Source: Nocardia vinacea (lineage in GTDB: Bacteria; Actinomycetota; Actinomycetes; Mycobacteriales; Mycobacteriaceae). From it: a stretch of DNA of 64,000 nucleotides. Within the stretch, counting starts at the first letter, position 1. Each line of letters starts with the position of its first letter. The stretch spans positions 8,184,001-8,248,000 of the forward strand of contig NZ_CP109149.1 of assembly GCF_035920345.1 (NCBI RefSeq). Direction: 5' to 3'. Below are positions 17,500 to 26,335 of this stretch, in pieces. The translations under genes were made by a program, and so were the position numbers. The notes under the pieces are model-generated. The model ran no database searches. It saw nothing but the letters and a program-made list of their open reading frames with translations, and was not told the origin of the DNA.

Positions 17500-18267
17500 G
17501 TGGATCTCGCGGTGACCAGGGCTGTGCTCGACGGCGTGCGGATCGCCTATCGGGATTCCGTGGTGGGTGATGGCGCGCCGGTGGTGCTGGTGCACGGTAT
17601 GGGCGGGGACGGGCATACCTGGGATCGGTTTGCACACACCTTGGTGCGGGCTGGGCGGCGGGTCATCATTCCCGATCTGCGTGGGCACGGGCGCAGCGCG
17701 CATACCGAGTCCTATCTGTTCGCCGAATTCGGCGAAGACGTGCTGAAACTGTGTGACCGGCTCGAACTGGATTCGGTGGATCTGGTCGGACATTCGCTGG
17801 GTGGCTATGCGGTTTCCTGTGTCGCGCAGGAACGGCCCGAACTGGTGCGGCGGCTGGTCATCGAGGAGTGCCCGATGCCGCTGCGTTCGGGCGATGAAGA
17901 GGTGAAGCTGACCCGTCGCTTCCCGACTATTCCGGAACTCTGGCACGCCACCACCAGTCTGATCCGGCATCCGCGCGCGGTGCTCGCCTTCGATCGCTCG
18001 ATGACGCGGACCGCGCTCGAACAGTTCCGCAAGCCGAATCCGGAGTGGTGGGATCGGCTCTCCGACATCACCGCGCCGACTCTGGTGCTGCGCGGCGGTC
18101 CTGGCGGCATGGTCGATCCGGAGAAGCTGGCGATTCTGCGTGACACCATCCCGAACTGCACGGTGGCCGCCTTTACCTGCGGTCACAGCATCCACCGCGA
18201 CCGCTACCGTGAATTCGAGGCAACCGCGCTGCCGTTCCTCGCGACGCTCTCACCCGCGGCTATCTAG
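17500..18267 (+). CDS. Alpha/beta hydrolase
   Basis: The protein has 255 residues from a GTG. It shows the hydrolase fold: HGMGGDGHTW oxyanion region at about 31-40, then PDLRGHGRS, and the nucleophile elbow GHSLGG (Ser near 99). The catalytic His is near the C-terminus in CGHSIHRDRY. It may hydrolyse an ester or peroxide; I cannot name a substrate. The YdeI-like gene follows nine bases later, so they may share a transcript. Confidence 0.88.
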   Translation: MDLAVTRAVLDGVRIAYRDSVVGDGAPVVLVHGMGGDGHTWDRFAHTLVRAGRRVIIPDLRGHGRSAHTESYLFAEFGEDVLKLCDRLELDSVDLVGHSLGGYAVSCVAQERPELVRRLVIEECPMPLRSGDEEVKLTRRFPTIPELWHATTSLIRHPRAVLAFDRSMTRTALEQFRKPNPEWWDRLSDITAPTLVLRGGPGGMVDPEKLAILRDTIPNCTVAAFTCGHSIHRDRYREFEATALPFLATLSPAAI

Positions 18268-18276
18268 AGTGAAGCG

Positions 18277-18843
18277 GTGCCCGCGCAAGACCGTCCGGTT
18301 CTGTTCTTCCCCGACGAGCAGTCGTTCCGCGACTGGCTCCTGACCAACCATGCCTCGGCGGACGGAGTCTGGCTGCGCTTCGCCAAAAAGGACTCCGGAC
18401 GCGTTTCGCTGAACCATGCCGGCGCGCTGCGGCAGGCACTGTGCTTCGGGTGGATCGATGGGCAGGCGCGCGGTGAGGATGCGGAGTTCTGGCAGGTCGG
18501 CTTCACCCCGCGGCGTAAGCGCAGCCCGTGGTCTTTGCGCAATATCGGCCTGGTCGCCGAGTTGATCGTGCAGGGGCTGATGCATCCGGCCGGACAGGCC
18601 GAGATCGATCGGGCCAAGGCCGACGGCCGCTGGGACCTGGCGTACGGCGCGTCGGTAGTGCCTGCGGATTTCCTCGCGGCACTCGCGCGAAATCCCGAGG
18701 CCGAGGCCTTCTTCCAAACCCTCGGCAACCAGCAGCGCGCCGCCGTCGGCTATTTGCTCGCCGATGCCGTCAAGCCCGAGACCAGGGCGCGGCGCATCGA
18801 GAAGTTCGTGCAGAAATTCGCCGACGGACAGACGTTGGGCTGA
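18277..18843 (+). CDS. YdeI/OmdA-like protein
   Basis: The protein has 188 residues with a GTG start. It has the family pattern of an N-terminal SFRDWLLTNHASADGVWLRF segment, then ALRQALCFGWIDGQ and FTPRRKRSPWS, and a C-terminal helical part with KPETRARRIEKFV. Members are small soluble proteins sometimes linked to stress or bacteriocin tolerance; the biochemical function is not established. It overlaps the next start by one base (TGATG), so the two are translationally coupled. Confidence 0.85.
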   Translation: MPAQDRPVLFFPDEQSFRDWLLTNHASADGVWLRFAKKDSGRVSLNHAGALRQALCFGWIDGQARGEDAEFWQVGFTPRRKRSPWSLRNIGLVAELIVQGLMHPAGQAEIDRAKADGRWDLAYGASVVPADFLAALARNPEAEAFFQTLGNQQRAAVGYLLADAVKPETRARRIEKFVQKFADGQTLG

Positions 18844-19754
18844 TGACCGGATTCGAAGGAATGCTCTGCTCGGCGGCGGCCGCGGTCGATGTGCCCTTGC
18901 CAGGCACGGCGACTCGGGTGACGGGCTGGTTGTGTGTCGAGCAGCCGGGCGCTTGGGGCCGGGATGTGATCGGTGATGAGGTGCTCGGCCAGGAGATCAC
19001 TGCTGAACTCGCCGCCCGCACCTCCGCCGCGAAGGTTCGTCCGACACTGATCCGGCGACCGGGCCGCAACGATTTCACCGGTGTCCGAACGGTTTTGATC
19101 GCCAGCTCGCGTCCGCAGCGCTTCTGGTGCGAACGCTTCGAGATCACCGACCTGAAGCAGCTGCTCGACCTGGACCTGAACCTGCTGAACGGTCCACCGC
19201 CGGGAATCGGTGCGCCCGTGCGTGATCCGCTGATCCTGGTGTGCGCGCACGGAAAACGCGATCAATGCTGCGCGCTGTTCGGCCGTCCCATCGCCGCGAA
19301 TCTGGCCACCGACTATCCGGACCGGGTCTGGGAGTGCTCGCACACCGGTGGTCACCGCTTCGCACCCGCCATGGTGTTGCTGCCCTCCGGACTGACCTAC
19401 GGTCGCATCGATACCGCGGCCGCCATCGCGGCGGTCGAAGCCGTGGGGCGCGGTGCGGTTTCGTTGGACGGACTGCGTGGTCGCAGCGGTCATCATCCCG
19501 TCGAGCAGGTCGCGGAAATCGCGGTCCGCGAACAGGTTTCGGCGCGCCTCGATGATCTCACCGTTCGCCTCGAAACCGATTCCACCGCAACCGATTCCGA
19601 TCTTGCCGTGGTAACTCATCGGGACGGCCGCCGCTGGCGTGTGGCGACTCGCACCGTCGAATTCCCACCGCGCCAAGCCAGTTGCGGTGCCGCCCCGAAA
19701 CCGGTCACCGCCGTTGTGGCCGATCAGATCCAGCCGTTGACGGCAGGGCAGTAG
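18843..19754 (+). CDS. Sucrase/ferredoxin-like protein
   Basis: The protein has 303 residues and belongs to the sucraseferredoxin-like family, with a thioredoxin-like ferredoxin fold. Conserved Cys/His positions appear in VCAHGKRDQCCALFGRPIA and WECSHTGGHRFAP, which probably bind a 2Fe-2S cluster as in related thioredoxin-like ferredoxins. A C-terminal tail contains another Cys (ASCG). The role is unknown; electron transfer is the most reasonable inference. It is coupled to the YdeI-like gene. Confidence 0.82.
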   Translation: MTGFEGMLCSAAAAVDVPLPGTATRVTGWLCVEQPGAWGRDVIGDEVLGQEITAELAARTSAAKVRPTLIRRPGRNDFTGVRTVLIASSRPQRFWCERFEITDLKQLLDLDLNLLNGPPPGIGAPVRDPLILVCAHGKRDQCCALFGRPIAANLATDYPDRVWECSHTGGHRFAPAMVLLPSGLTYGRIDTAAAIAAVEAVGRGAVSLDGLRGRSGHHPVEQVAEIAVREQVSARLDDLTVRLETDSTATDSDLAVVTHRDGRRWRVATRTVEFPPRQASCGAAPKPVTAVVADQIQPLTAGQ

Positions 19755-19795
19755 CGTTCGGACGATCTGACCATCGGTCGAGGGAGGGATACGAG

Positions 19796-19924
19796 ATGAC
19801 ACCACAGTGGAGACCGCCCGGATATCCACCGCCACAGCCGGGTTCCGCCCGTCTGGTGATGTGGAACAACGTCCGGTCCCAAGCCGCACCTACCTCCCCG
19901 GCCCCTCGCCTCGTCCTCGGCTGA
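19796..19924 (+). CDS. Short proline-rich ORF
   Basis: A 42-codon ORF with a good GAGGGAGGG ribosome site. The N-terminus (MTPQWRPPGYPPPQPGS) resembles the proline-rich start of many small actinobacterial membrane proteins, but no membrane helix follows. It may be a truncated remnant of such a gene. A terminator follows. Confidence 0.35.
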   Translation: MTPQWRPPGYPPPQPGSARLVMWNNVRSQAAPTSPAPRLVLG

Positions 19925-19934
19925 GAACGACGAG

Positions 19935-19974
19935 CGGGACAAGGCTGCGGCAGATCCGCCGCAGCCGTGTCCCG
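19935..19974. terminator. Bidirectional terminator hairpin
   Basis: GGGACA plus GGCTGCGGC pair with GCCGCAGCC plus TGTCCC around a short loop. It lies between the rightward ferredoxin-like/short ORF group and the leftward SDR gene, so it can serve both. Confidence 0.8.
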
Positions 19975-20018
19975 TTCCGGCGACCTTTATCGCCCCCTGC
20001 GGGATGAAGGTCGCGGGC

Positions 20019-21002
20019 TTACCAATGGGTGCCCGGCACCCAGCGGGCGGCGCGGCGCATGGCGGTGCCGGTGACTCGGCGGGCCGTCGACTGATGGCGC
20101 GGTCCGCGTTGTGGCACAGGGGATTCCGCCGGTTCCTCGGTATCCGCCTGCTCGCCCTTGGCGGCGGGGGAGTCGGGTAGGGCCCGGTAGTAGCGGTGCA
20201 GGATGCGGTCGCGCAGCTTCGGGGTGAGCAGTGCGCCGTATTCGGCGAAGGTGCCGAGCGGAACATCGATGCGCTTGGGTCGCTCGCTCAGCGCGCGCAC
20301 GATGGTCGCGGCCGCCCATTCGGGCGACTCCGATGGCCCCTGGTCGCCGCTCGGGGTGATCATCGGGGTGCGCACCAGCGGCATGTGGATGGTGGTGAAG
20401 GTGACACCGTCGGCCATGGTTTCGACCGCCGCGACCTCGGCGAACTTATCCAGCGCCGCCTTGCTCGCGAGGTAGGCGGCGAAGCGCGGCGTGGCCACCT
20501 GCACGCCCGCACTGCTGATATTGACGATGTGGCCGAACTTGCGCTCGCGCATCTGCGGCAGCAGCGCCAGCGTCAACCGCACGGCGCCGAAGTAGTTGAC
20601 CGCCATGGTGCGTTCGAAATCGTGCAGCCGGTCGGTGGAGCGGTGGATGGCGCGACGAATCGAGCGGCCCGCATTGTTCACCAGCATGTCGATGTGGCCG
20701 TGCTCGTCCAGGATGGTCTTGACGGCGTGGTCGACGGAGTCGGAATCGGTTACGTCGCACTGATATCCGTAGGCGCTGCCGCCCTCGGCCCGGATCTCCT
20801 CGACCACCGCCGTGAGTTCGTCGGCGCGCCGGGCGAGCAGGAAGACGATGGCGCCCTTATCCGCGACGGCCAGCGCGGCGGCCCGGCCGATGCCGGAGGA
20901 CGCGCCGGTAATGAGCACATGCTGCCCCGTCAGGTCGCGGTTGCGGCGATTGCGCCGGATCTGCCCGCGCAGGTCGGCGTTGTCAGCGGAGGCTCGGGTC
21001 AT
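20019..21002 (-). CDS. SDR-family oxidoreductase, acyl-CoA reductase-like
   Basis: The protein has 327 residues from an ATG after AAAGGAG. It is a classical short-chain dehydrogenase: ITGASSGIG cofactor loop at about 31-39, NNAG, a Ser in NISSAG and the YLASK catalytic pair. The sequence resembles the reductase domain of actinobacterial fatty acyl-CoA reductases (AcrA1-like). A basic C-terminal extension of about 60 residues rich in Arg/Pro follows. A perfect palindrome at 21033 probably serves as operator. Confidence 0.88.
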   Translation of the reverse strand: MTRASADNADLRGQIRRNRRNRDLTGQHVLITGASSGIGRAAALAVADKGAIVFLLARRADELTAVVEEIRAEGGSAYGYQCDVTDSDSVDHAVKTILDEHGHIDMLVNNAGRSIRRAIHRSTDRLHDFERTMAVNYFGAVRLTLALLPQMRERKFGHIVNISSAGVQVATPRFAAYLASKAALDKFAEVAAVETMADGVTFTTIHMPLVRTPMITPSGDQGPSESPEWAAATIVRALSERPKRIDVPLGTFAEYGALLTPKLRDRILHRYYRALPDSPAAKGEQADTEEPAESPVPQRGPRHQSTARRVTGTAMRRAARWVPGTHW

Positions 21003-21032
21003 CGCTGCTCCTTTGCAGGTCGAGTTGGCTTG

Positions 21033-21052
21033 AACTTACTCTGAAGTAAGTT
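21033..21052. promoter_or_regulatory. Operator-like palindrome before the SDR gene
   Basis: AACTTACT-CTGA-AGTAAGTT is a perfect 8-4-8 inverted repeat, 31 bases upstream of the SDR start. The form is typical of TetR-family sites; the regulator is not adjacent and is unknown. Confidence 0.6.
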
Positions 21053-21085
21053 TACCTGCCAAGTGCGCTCTGCTCGATTGGCGAC

Positions 21086-21140
21086 ATTCGCGGGCCCGCC
21101 GTGGTTACGCAAGCTGCCGCCGCCGGGCCCTTCGCTCACG
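21086..21140 (+). repeat. Interspersed ~55-bp repeat, copy A
   Basis: The element runs from TTCGCGGGCCC through CCGTGGTTACGC to CCGGGCCCTTCGCTCAC. The same sequence, inverted and about 80-85% identical, lies at 57081-57135. Both copies are intergenic. Confidence 0.75.
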
Positions 21141-21206
21141 TCGCCGTGTCACGTCGGGCGTTCGAATCGGGGCCACGCCGAGGTGTTCGAACCGGTCTCG
21201 AATCTA

Positions 21207-21222
21207 TCGAACATATGTGCGA
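21207..21222 (+). promoter_or_regulatory. SOS box before a small unknown gene
   Basis: TCGAACATATGTGCGA has one mismatch to TCGAAC-N4-GTTCGA. It lies 11 bases before the ATG at 21233. This suggests LexA control of the unknown gene beside dnaE2. Confidence 0.65.
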
Positions 21223-21232
21223 TACTCTGCGC

Positions 21233-21688
21233 ATGGCGGACGATCGGATGGCGGAAATCTTTGCCGCGGTGCGGCTCTCCGGCAGTGATCCGGAGGCGGC
21301 GCGGCGGATGCTGGCGGAACTGTGGGACGAGCTCGGCGACGGTGGAGATCCGTTGCAGCGCTGTGTGATTGCGCATCACCTCGCCGATCTGCAGGGCACG
21401 GCCGAAGGTGCGCTGCACTGGGATCAACGCGCGCTGGCCGCGGTGTTCGGCCCGGGTGTTCCGCTCGATGAGGGGCTACGCGGATTCCTGCCCTCGCTGT
21501 ACCTCAATCTCGCCGACAGTCACCGTCGCGTCGGCGACTTCGATGTGGCCTATATGCAACTGACCATTGCTCGCGGCCACCTTGATGTCCTCGCCAACGA
21601 CGCCTACGGCGCCGTGATCCGCACCAGTCTGGACAAGGTCGAGGCCGCGCTGGGCGAGAAGTCGACGGATCCGCTCGCGGCGGCCTGA
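21233..21688 (+). CDS. Unknown helical protein, probably SOS-regulated
   Basis: From the ATG at 21233 the protein has 151 residues; 21248 is an alternative start, and 21215 lies inside the SOS box. It is predicted to be all-helical and has TPR-like features (AARRMLAELWDEL, CVIAHHLADLQGTAEGALHW, YLNLADSHRRVGDFDVAYM), so it may be a small protein-binding repeat protein. I do not know a function. Its own SOS box and position 69 bases upstream of dnaE2 suggest a role in the DNA-damage response; that is inference. Confidence 0.75.
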   Translation: MADDRMAEIFAAVRLSGSDPEAARRMLAELWDELGDGGDPLQRCVIAHHLADLQGTAEGALHWDQRALAAVFGPGVPLDEGLRGFLPSLYLNLADSHRRVGDFDVAYMQLTIARGHLDVLANDAYGAVIRTSLDKVEAALGEKSTDPLAAA

Positions 21689-21718
21689 TTCGGTGGGTGT
21701 CCACACCTCCTTCGTGGT

Positions 21719-21734
21719 TCGAATGTATGTTCGA
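21719..21734 (+). promoter_or_regulatory. SOS box upstream of dnaE2
   Basis: TCGAATGTATGTTCGA matches the SOS consensus with one change in the left arm. It lies 22 bases before the dnaE2 start and just before its GAGGAGGTG ribosome site. Confidence 0.85.
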
Positions 21735-21756
21735 CTATATGAGGAGGTGATGTGTC

Positions 21757-24700
21757 ATGGGTTGGAGCAACGGCCCGCCGACCTGGGCGGAGTTGGAGCG
21801 GGTGCTGTCCGGTCGGCCGGGGCCGACGAATCCGGACGCGATGTATCCGGGCGACGGCGGCGACAGTCCGGCGTGGTCGCGCAAGCGCGGGGATTATCGG
21901 CCCGAACCGGCCGAACCGCCCAGTGTTGTTTCGAGCGACCTGCAAGCAGTCGCTAGCGGCGGGCCGGTGGTGCCGTACGCGGAGTTGCACGCGCATTCGG
22001 CCTACAGCTTCCTCGACGGTGCGAGTCAACCGGAGGAGTTGGTGGAGGAGGCGGTGCGGCTCGGGCTGGAGGCGATCGCGCTCACCGATCACGACGGCTT
22101 CTACGGAACCGTGCGCTTCTTCGAGGCGGCCAGGGAATGGGGTATGCCGACGGTTTACGGGGCCGAATTGTCGCTGGGTACCGCGGAAGACGCACCGCGT
22201 CTCGGGAATTCGCTCGGCCATGTCGACGCACCCGATTCGGCGCCGCGCACCGGCTCCCCGGACCCGGCCGGTCCGCATCTGCTGGTGCTTGCCCGCGGTC
22301 AAGAGGGCTATCGCCGACTCTCCAGTGAGATCGCGGCCGCCCACATGGCCGCGGGGGAGAAGGGCATCCTCCGCTACGACCTGGACGCGCTCACCGCGGC
22401 GGCGGGTGGGCACTGGCACATCCTGACCGGATGCCGCAAAGGCCATGTGCGCCAAGCCCTCGACCGTGACCTGCAGGCGGGAGATACCAGTCTCGAGCGA
22501 GCCGAGGCCGCGCTGCGCGACCTGACGGAGCGCTTCGGCGCCGACCGGGTGAGCGTGGAACTCACCCATCACGGCATTCCGGAGGACGACGAGCGCAACG
22601 CCCACCTCATCGCCCTGGCCGATCGTCTCGGTCTGCCCGTGGTGGCCACCACCGGAGCGCATTTCGCCGCACCTGCCCAGCGCCGTCGCGCCATGGCGCT
22701 CGCGGCGATCCGGGCGCGCCGGAGCCTGGACGATATCGCGGGCTGGTTGGCGCCGACCGGTGGCGCACACCTACGCTCCGGCGCGGAGATGGCGCAGTTG
22801 TTCGCCGCCTGTCCGGAGGCGGTGGCGAATGCGGTGACGCTCGCCCGCGAATGCGCCTTCGATCTGAAATTGATCGCGCCGAGCCTGCCGCCATTCGACG
22901 TACCCGACGGCCACGACGAGGCGTCCTGGCTGCGTGAACTCACCCTTGCGGGCGCGGCTCGGCGTTACGGTCCGCCGTCGGGAAATCCCGAGGCGTATCA
23001 GCAGATCGAGCACGAACTCGCGGTCATCGACAAGATGAAGTTTCCCGGTTACTTCCTGGTGGTGCACGATATCGTCAGCTTCTGCAAGGAAAACGACATC
23101 CTCTGCCAGGGCCGGGGTTCGGCCGCCAATTCGGCCGTCTGCTACGCGATCGGCATCACCAATGTCGACCCGGTCGCCGCCGAGTTGCTGTTCGAACGCT
23201 TCCTCGCCCCGGAGCGCGATGGGCCGCCCGATATCGACATCGATATCGAATCCGATCGCCGCGAGGAGGCGATCCAACACGTCTACGCCGAATACGGTCG
23301 CGAATACGCCGCTCAGGTGGCGAATGTGATCACCTATCGCGGTAAGTCCGCGGTCCGCGATGCCGCACGCGCACTGGGCTTTTCACCTGGACAGCAGGAT
23401 GCCTGGAGTAAACAGGTGAGTCGCTGGACCGGAGTAGGTGCCGAAACCGGCACCGATATTCCCGCTGAAGTGCTGGAGCTGGCAACCGAAATCGAGGGTC
23501 TGCCAAGACATCTCGGCATCCATTCCGGCGGCATGGTGATCTGTGACCGGCCCATCGCCGATGTCTGCCCGGTCGAATGGGCGCGCATGCCCGGCCGCAG
23601 CGTACTGCAGTGGGATAAAGACGATTGCGCCGCAATAAATCTGGTGAAGTTCGACCTGCTCGGTCTCGGCATGCTCTCCGCGCTGCACTACATGATCGAT
23701 ATGGTGCGTGAGCACAAGGGCGAAACCGTCGAACTGCACAAGCTGGACCTGAAGGAAACCGCTGTCTACGAGATGCTTTCGCGCGCCGATTCGGTGGGGG
23801 TGTTCCAGGTGGAGTCGCGGGCGCAGATGGCCACGCTGCCCCGGCTGAAGCCGCGGGAATTCTACGACTTGGTGGTGGAGGTGGCGCTGATCCGACCCGG
23901 TCCGATCCAGGGGGGTTCGGTGCATCCCTACATCCGTCGCCGCAATGGTGCCGAGAAAGTGCGCTATGACCATGACGCGCTGAAGAATTCGCTGAAACGC
24001 ACCCTCGGCGTGCCACTGTTCCAGGAACAGCTCATGCAGATGGCCATCGACGTCGCGGGTTTCACCGCCGCCGAGGCCGATCAGTTGCGCCGCGCCATGG
24101 GTTCCAAACGCTCACCCGAACGCATGGAGCGTCTCAAGGACAGGCTGTATCAGGGCATGCGCGATCTGCACGGCATTACCGGCGAAGTCGCCGACCGCAT
24201 CTACGAGAAGCTGTACGCCTTCGCGAATTTCGGCTTCCCGGAGAGCCATTCGCAGAGCTTCGCCTCGATCGTCTTCTACTCGGCCTGGTTCAAACTGCAC
24301 TATCCGGCGGCCTTCTGCGCCGGATTGCTGCGTGCCCAGCCGATGGGGTTCTACTCCCCGCAGTCGCTGGTCGCCGACGCCCGCAGGCACGGCGTCCTGG
24401 TGCACGGACCTGATATCAACGCCAGCCGCGCCGAACCCACCGTCGAAAACCATGGTGACGAGGTGCGGCTCGGCCTTGCGACCGTCCGTCACATCGGCAC
24501 CGACCTCGCCGAACGCATTGTCACTGCCCGATCGTCCGGTCCATACACCTCCTTCCTCGACCTGACCGGTCGCGTGGAACTCACCGTCGCCCAAGCCGAA
24601 TCCCTCGCCACCGCAGGTGCTTTGGGTTGTCTCGGCATCACCCGACGCGAGGCGCTGTGGGCGGCGGGCGCCGCGGCGGGCGAACGTCCAGACCGACTTC

Positions 24701-25155
24701 CCGGCACCGGCGCCGCCACCACCGCCCCCGCCCTGCCCGGCATGAGCGAACTCGAACTGGCCGCCGCCGACGTCTGGGCCACCGGTATTTCCCCAGGCAG
24801 CTATCCCACCGAATTCCTACGCCCGCAACTGGATGCGCTCGGCGTAATCCCCGCCGCCGGCTTGCTCGACGTACCCGACGGCTCCCGCGTTCTGGTCGGC
24901 GGCGCCGTCACGCATCGGCAACGCCCTGCCACCGCCGCCGGTGTCACCTTCCTCAACCTGGAAGACGAAACCGGCATGGTGAACGTCGTCTGCTCGGTGG
25001 GGCTGTGGACCCGCTATCGCCGCCTGGCCCAGAGCGCCCCCGCCCTGCTCATCCGCGGCCGGGTCCAGAATGCCGAGGGCGCGGTCAGTGTCGTCGCCGA
25101 ATATCTGCAGCGCATGGACCTGCGCGTCGACTCGAGATCGCGCGACTTCCGTTGA
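21757..25155 (+). CDS. dnaE2: Error-prone DNA polymerase III alpha subunit DnaE2
   Basis: The protein has 1,132 residues, the usual size. The start ATG follows GAGGAGGTG. It has a PHP domain from about residue 73 (YAELHAHSAYSFLDGAS, ALTDHDGFYG), polymerase catalytic acids in PDIDIDIESDRR at about 490, and the QGRGSAANS, NLVKFDLLGLGML and YAFANFGFPESHS motifs. A C-terminal OB-fold (LNLEDETGMVNVV) follows. It performs damage-induced translesion synthesis with ImuA' and ImuB, whose genes lie about 6-8 kb upstream. It ends three bases before the convergent SnoaL-like gene. Confidence 0.96.
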   Translation: MGWSNGPPTWAELERVLSGRPGPTNPDAMYPGDGGDSPAWSRKRGDYRPEPAEPPSVVSSDLQAVASGGPVVPYAELHAHSAYSFLDGASQPEELVEEAVRLGLEAIALTDHDGFYGTVRFFEAAREWGMPTVYGAELSLGTAEDAPRLGNSLGHVDAPDSAPRTGSPDPAGPHLLVLARGQEGYRRLSSEIAAAHMAAGEKGILRYDLDALTAAAGGHWHILTGCRKGHVRQALDRDLQAGDTSLERAEAALRDLTERFGADRVSVELTHHGIPEDDERNAHLIALADRLGLPVVATTGAHFAAPAQRRRAMALAAIRARRSLDDIAGWLAPTGGAHLRSGAEMAQLFAACPEAVANAVTLARECAFDLKLIAPSLPPFDVPDGHDEASWLRELTLAGAARRYGPPSGNPEAYQQIEHELAVIDKMKFPGYFLVVHDIVSFCKENDILCQGRGSAANSAVCYAIGITNVDPVAAELLFERFLAPERDGPPDIDIDIESDRREEAIQHVYAEYGREYAAQVANVITYRGKSAVRDAARALGFSPGQQDAWSKQVSRWTGVGAETGTDIPAEVLELATEIEGLPRHLGIHSGGMVICDRPIADVCPVEWARMPGRSVLQWDKDDCAAINLVKFDLLGLGMLSALHYMIDMVREHKGETVELHKLDLKETAVYEMLSRADSVGVFQVESRAQMATLPRLKPREFYDLVVEVALIRPGPIQGGSVHPYIRRRNGAEKVRYDHDALKNSLKRTLGVPLFQEQLMQMAIDVAGFTAAEADQLRRAMGSKRSPERMERLKDRLYQGMRDLHGITGEVADRIYEKLYAFANFGFPESHSQSFASIVFYSAWFKLHYPAAFCAGLLRAQPMGFYSPQSLVADARRHGVLVHGPDINASRAEPTVENHGDEVRLGLATVRHIGTDLAERIVTARSSGPYTSFLDLTGRVELTVAQAESLATAGALGCLGITRREALWAAGAAAGERPDRLPGTGAATTAPALPGMSELELAAADVWATGISPGSYPTEFLRPQLDALGVIPAAGLLDVPDGSRVLVGGAVTHRQRPATAAGVTFLNLEDETGMVNVVCSVGLWTRYRRLAQSAPALLIRGRVQNAEGAVSVVAEYLQRMDLRVDSRSRDFR

Positions 25156-25158
25156 GGC

Positions 25159-25557
25159 TCAGAACATTCCGTTCGCATTGGCGGCCTGCTCCGGAACCGG
25201 CTGGATGACATCCCAGTGTTCGACCAGCTTTCCGTCGGCGAGGCGGAAGATATCCATGATCGCCAGCCCGCGGTCGCCGGGTTCACGCACGCCGTGCACA
25301 TGGGCGACCACGTAATCGCCTTCTGCCACAATGCGTTTCACTTCGACGCGGAGTTTCGGGGCGCCTTCCTTCAGGCCGGTGAGGCGGGCGAGTAGTCCGT
25401 CGAAGCCATCGGCGATCTCCGGATTGTGCTGGGTGTAGTGCGTGCCGAAGAACTCGGCGGCGGCCTCGAAATTCTTGGCATTGAATGCGGCTTCGTAGAA
25501 GGCGAGGACGGTCTGCCTATTCGATTCGAGCTTCGGATCGACGGAAGTGCTGGTCAT
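25159..25557 (-). CDS. SnoaL/NTF2-like protein
   Basis: The protein has 132 residues from the ATG at 25557 (25563 is two codons further). It has the SnoaL-like pattern of an N-terminal NRQTVLAFYEAAFNAKNFEA helix, YTQHNPEIADG, and a C-terminal DIFRLADGKLVEHWDVIQP. Members are cone-shaped alpha+beta barrels, either enzymes or binding proteins; no activity can be named. It is divergent from the TetR gene at 25666 and shares the double operator with it, so it is probably that repressor's target. Confidence 0.85.
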   Translation of the reverse strand: MTSTSVDPKLESNRQTVLAFYEAAFNAKNFEAAAEFFGTHYTQHNPEIADGFDGLLARLTGLKEGAPKLRVEVKRIVAEGDYVVAHVHGVREPGDRGLAIMDIFRLADGKLVEHWDVIQPVPEQAANANGMF

Positions 25558-25617
25558 GAGCATTTCTCTGATCTCTTCGTGCGATCTGCGAGCAGTCGCT
25601 GGCGATAACTGAACAAC

Positions 25618-25659
25618 TGTAGCGCTACAACTGTAGCGCTACGTGTGTCCGGCTACAAT
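25618..25659 (+). promoter_or_regulatory. Double TetR operator and leaderless promoter
   Basis: TGTAGCGCTACA (25618-25629) and TGTAGCGCTACG (25632-25643) are adjacent palindromes with 14-bp centre spacing. A -10 hexamer TACAAT at 25654-25659 ends six bases before the TetR ATG, so the TetR mRNA is probably leaderless. The second site covers the -35 region. The same sites can repress the divergent SnoaL-like gene. Confidence 0.75.
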
Positions 25660-25665
25660 CCCCTG

Positions 25666-26304
25666 ATGACCTCCGATGCGACGACCCGGCGCGGTCGCAA
25701 TCCACGCGGCCACGGCGGCCGACTGCGTGCGGAGATCGTCGCCGCCGCGATCCGGCTGCTGGATGAACTCGGCGATGACCAGGCCCTGTCCATGCGCGCG
25801 GTCGCGCGCGAAATCGGCAGTGCCGCAACGTCGGTCTACCTGCATTTCACCGATCGGGATGCACTGGTGTTGGCCGCACTGGAGCGCTATCACGGCGATC
25901 TGGTGCGCGCGATCGATGACGCCGAGGCCGCCGTCGACGATCCCGTCGACAAATTGCGCGCTCGCATCCGCGTCCTCGGCGACTGGGCCTATCGACATCC
26001 GGGCATGTACAAGGTGCTGCACGAGAGCACCCTCAACCAGCGCGTGGCCATGCCGTTCAAGCGAGAACTGACCGAACGCACGGCCGCCGCGATCCGGCGC
26101 TGTATGGATGCAGATCTCGTACCCGTCGACGACCCGGTCTCGGTCATGCTCGACTTGCGCGCGGCAATGCACGGCGCGGTGTCGATGCGACTCAACGAAC
26201 CCGGCCAGACCTGGCCGCCGCTCGCCGATCAGATCGAACGATTTCTCGTGAAACTGGTCGGCGTCCCTTCGACATTCGGGAATGGCCCGCATCGAGCTTC
26301 GTGA
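25666..26304 (+). CDS. TetR-family regulator
   Basis: The protein has 212 residues from the ATG at 25666, chosen because it sits at the expected transcription start. The helix-turn-helix is SMRAVAREIGSAATSVYLHF, followed by a TetR_C ligand domain. An RGRNPRGHGGR basic N-terminal arm may contact DNA. It probably represses itself and the divergent SnoaL-like gene through the two palindromes. Confidence 0.9.
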   Translation: MTSDATTRRGRNPRGHGGRLRAEIVAAAIRLLDELGDDQALSMRAVAREIGSAATSVYLHFTDRDALVLAALERYHGDLVRAIDDAEAAVDDPVDKLRARIRVLGDWAYRHPGMYKVLHESTLNQRVAMPFKRELTERTAAAIRRCMDADLVPVDDPVSVMLDLRAAMHGAVSMRLNEPGQTWPPLADQIERFLVKLVGVPSTFGNGPHRAS

Positions 26305-26335
26305 CCGAATTCGCCGCAGCGGCTAACCTGCGTCC

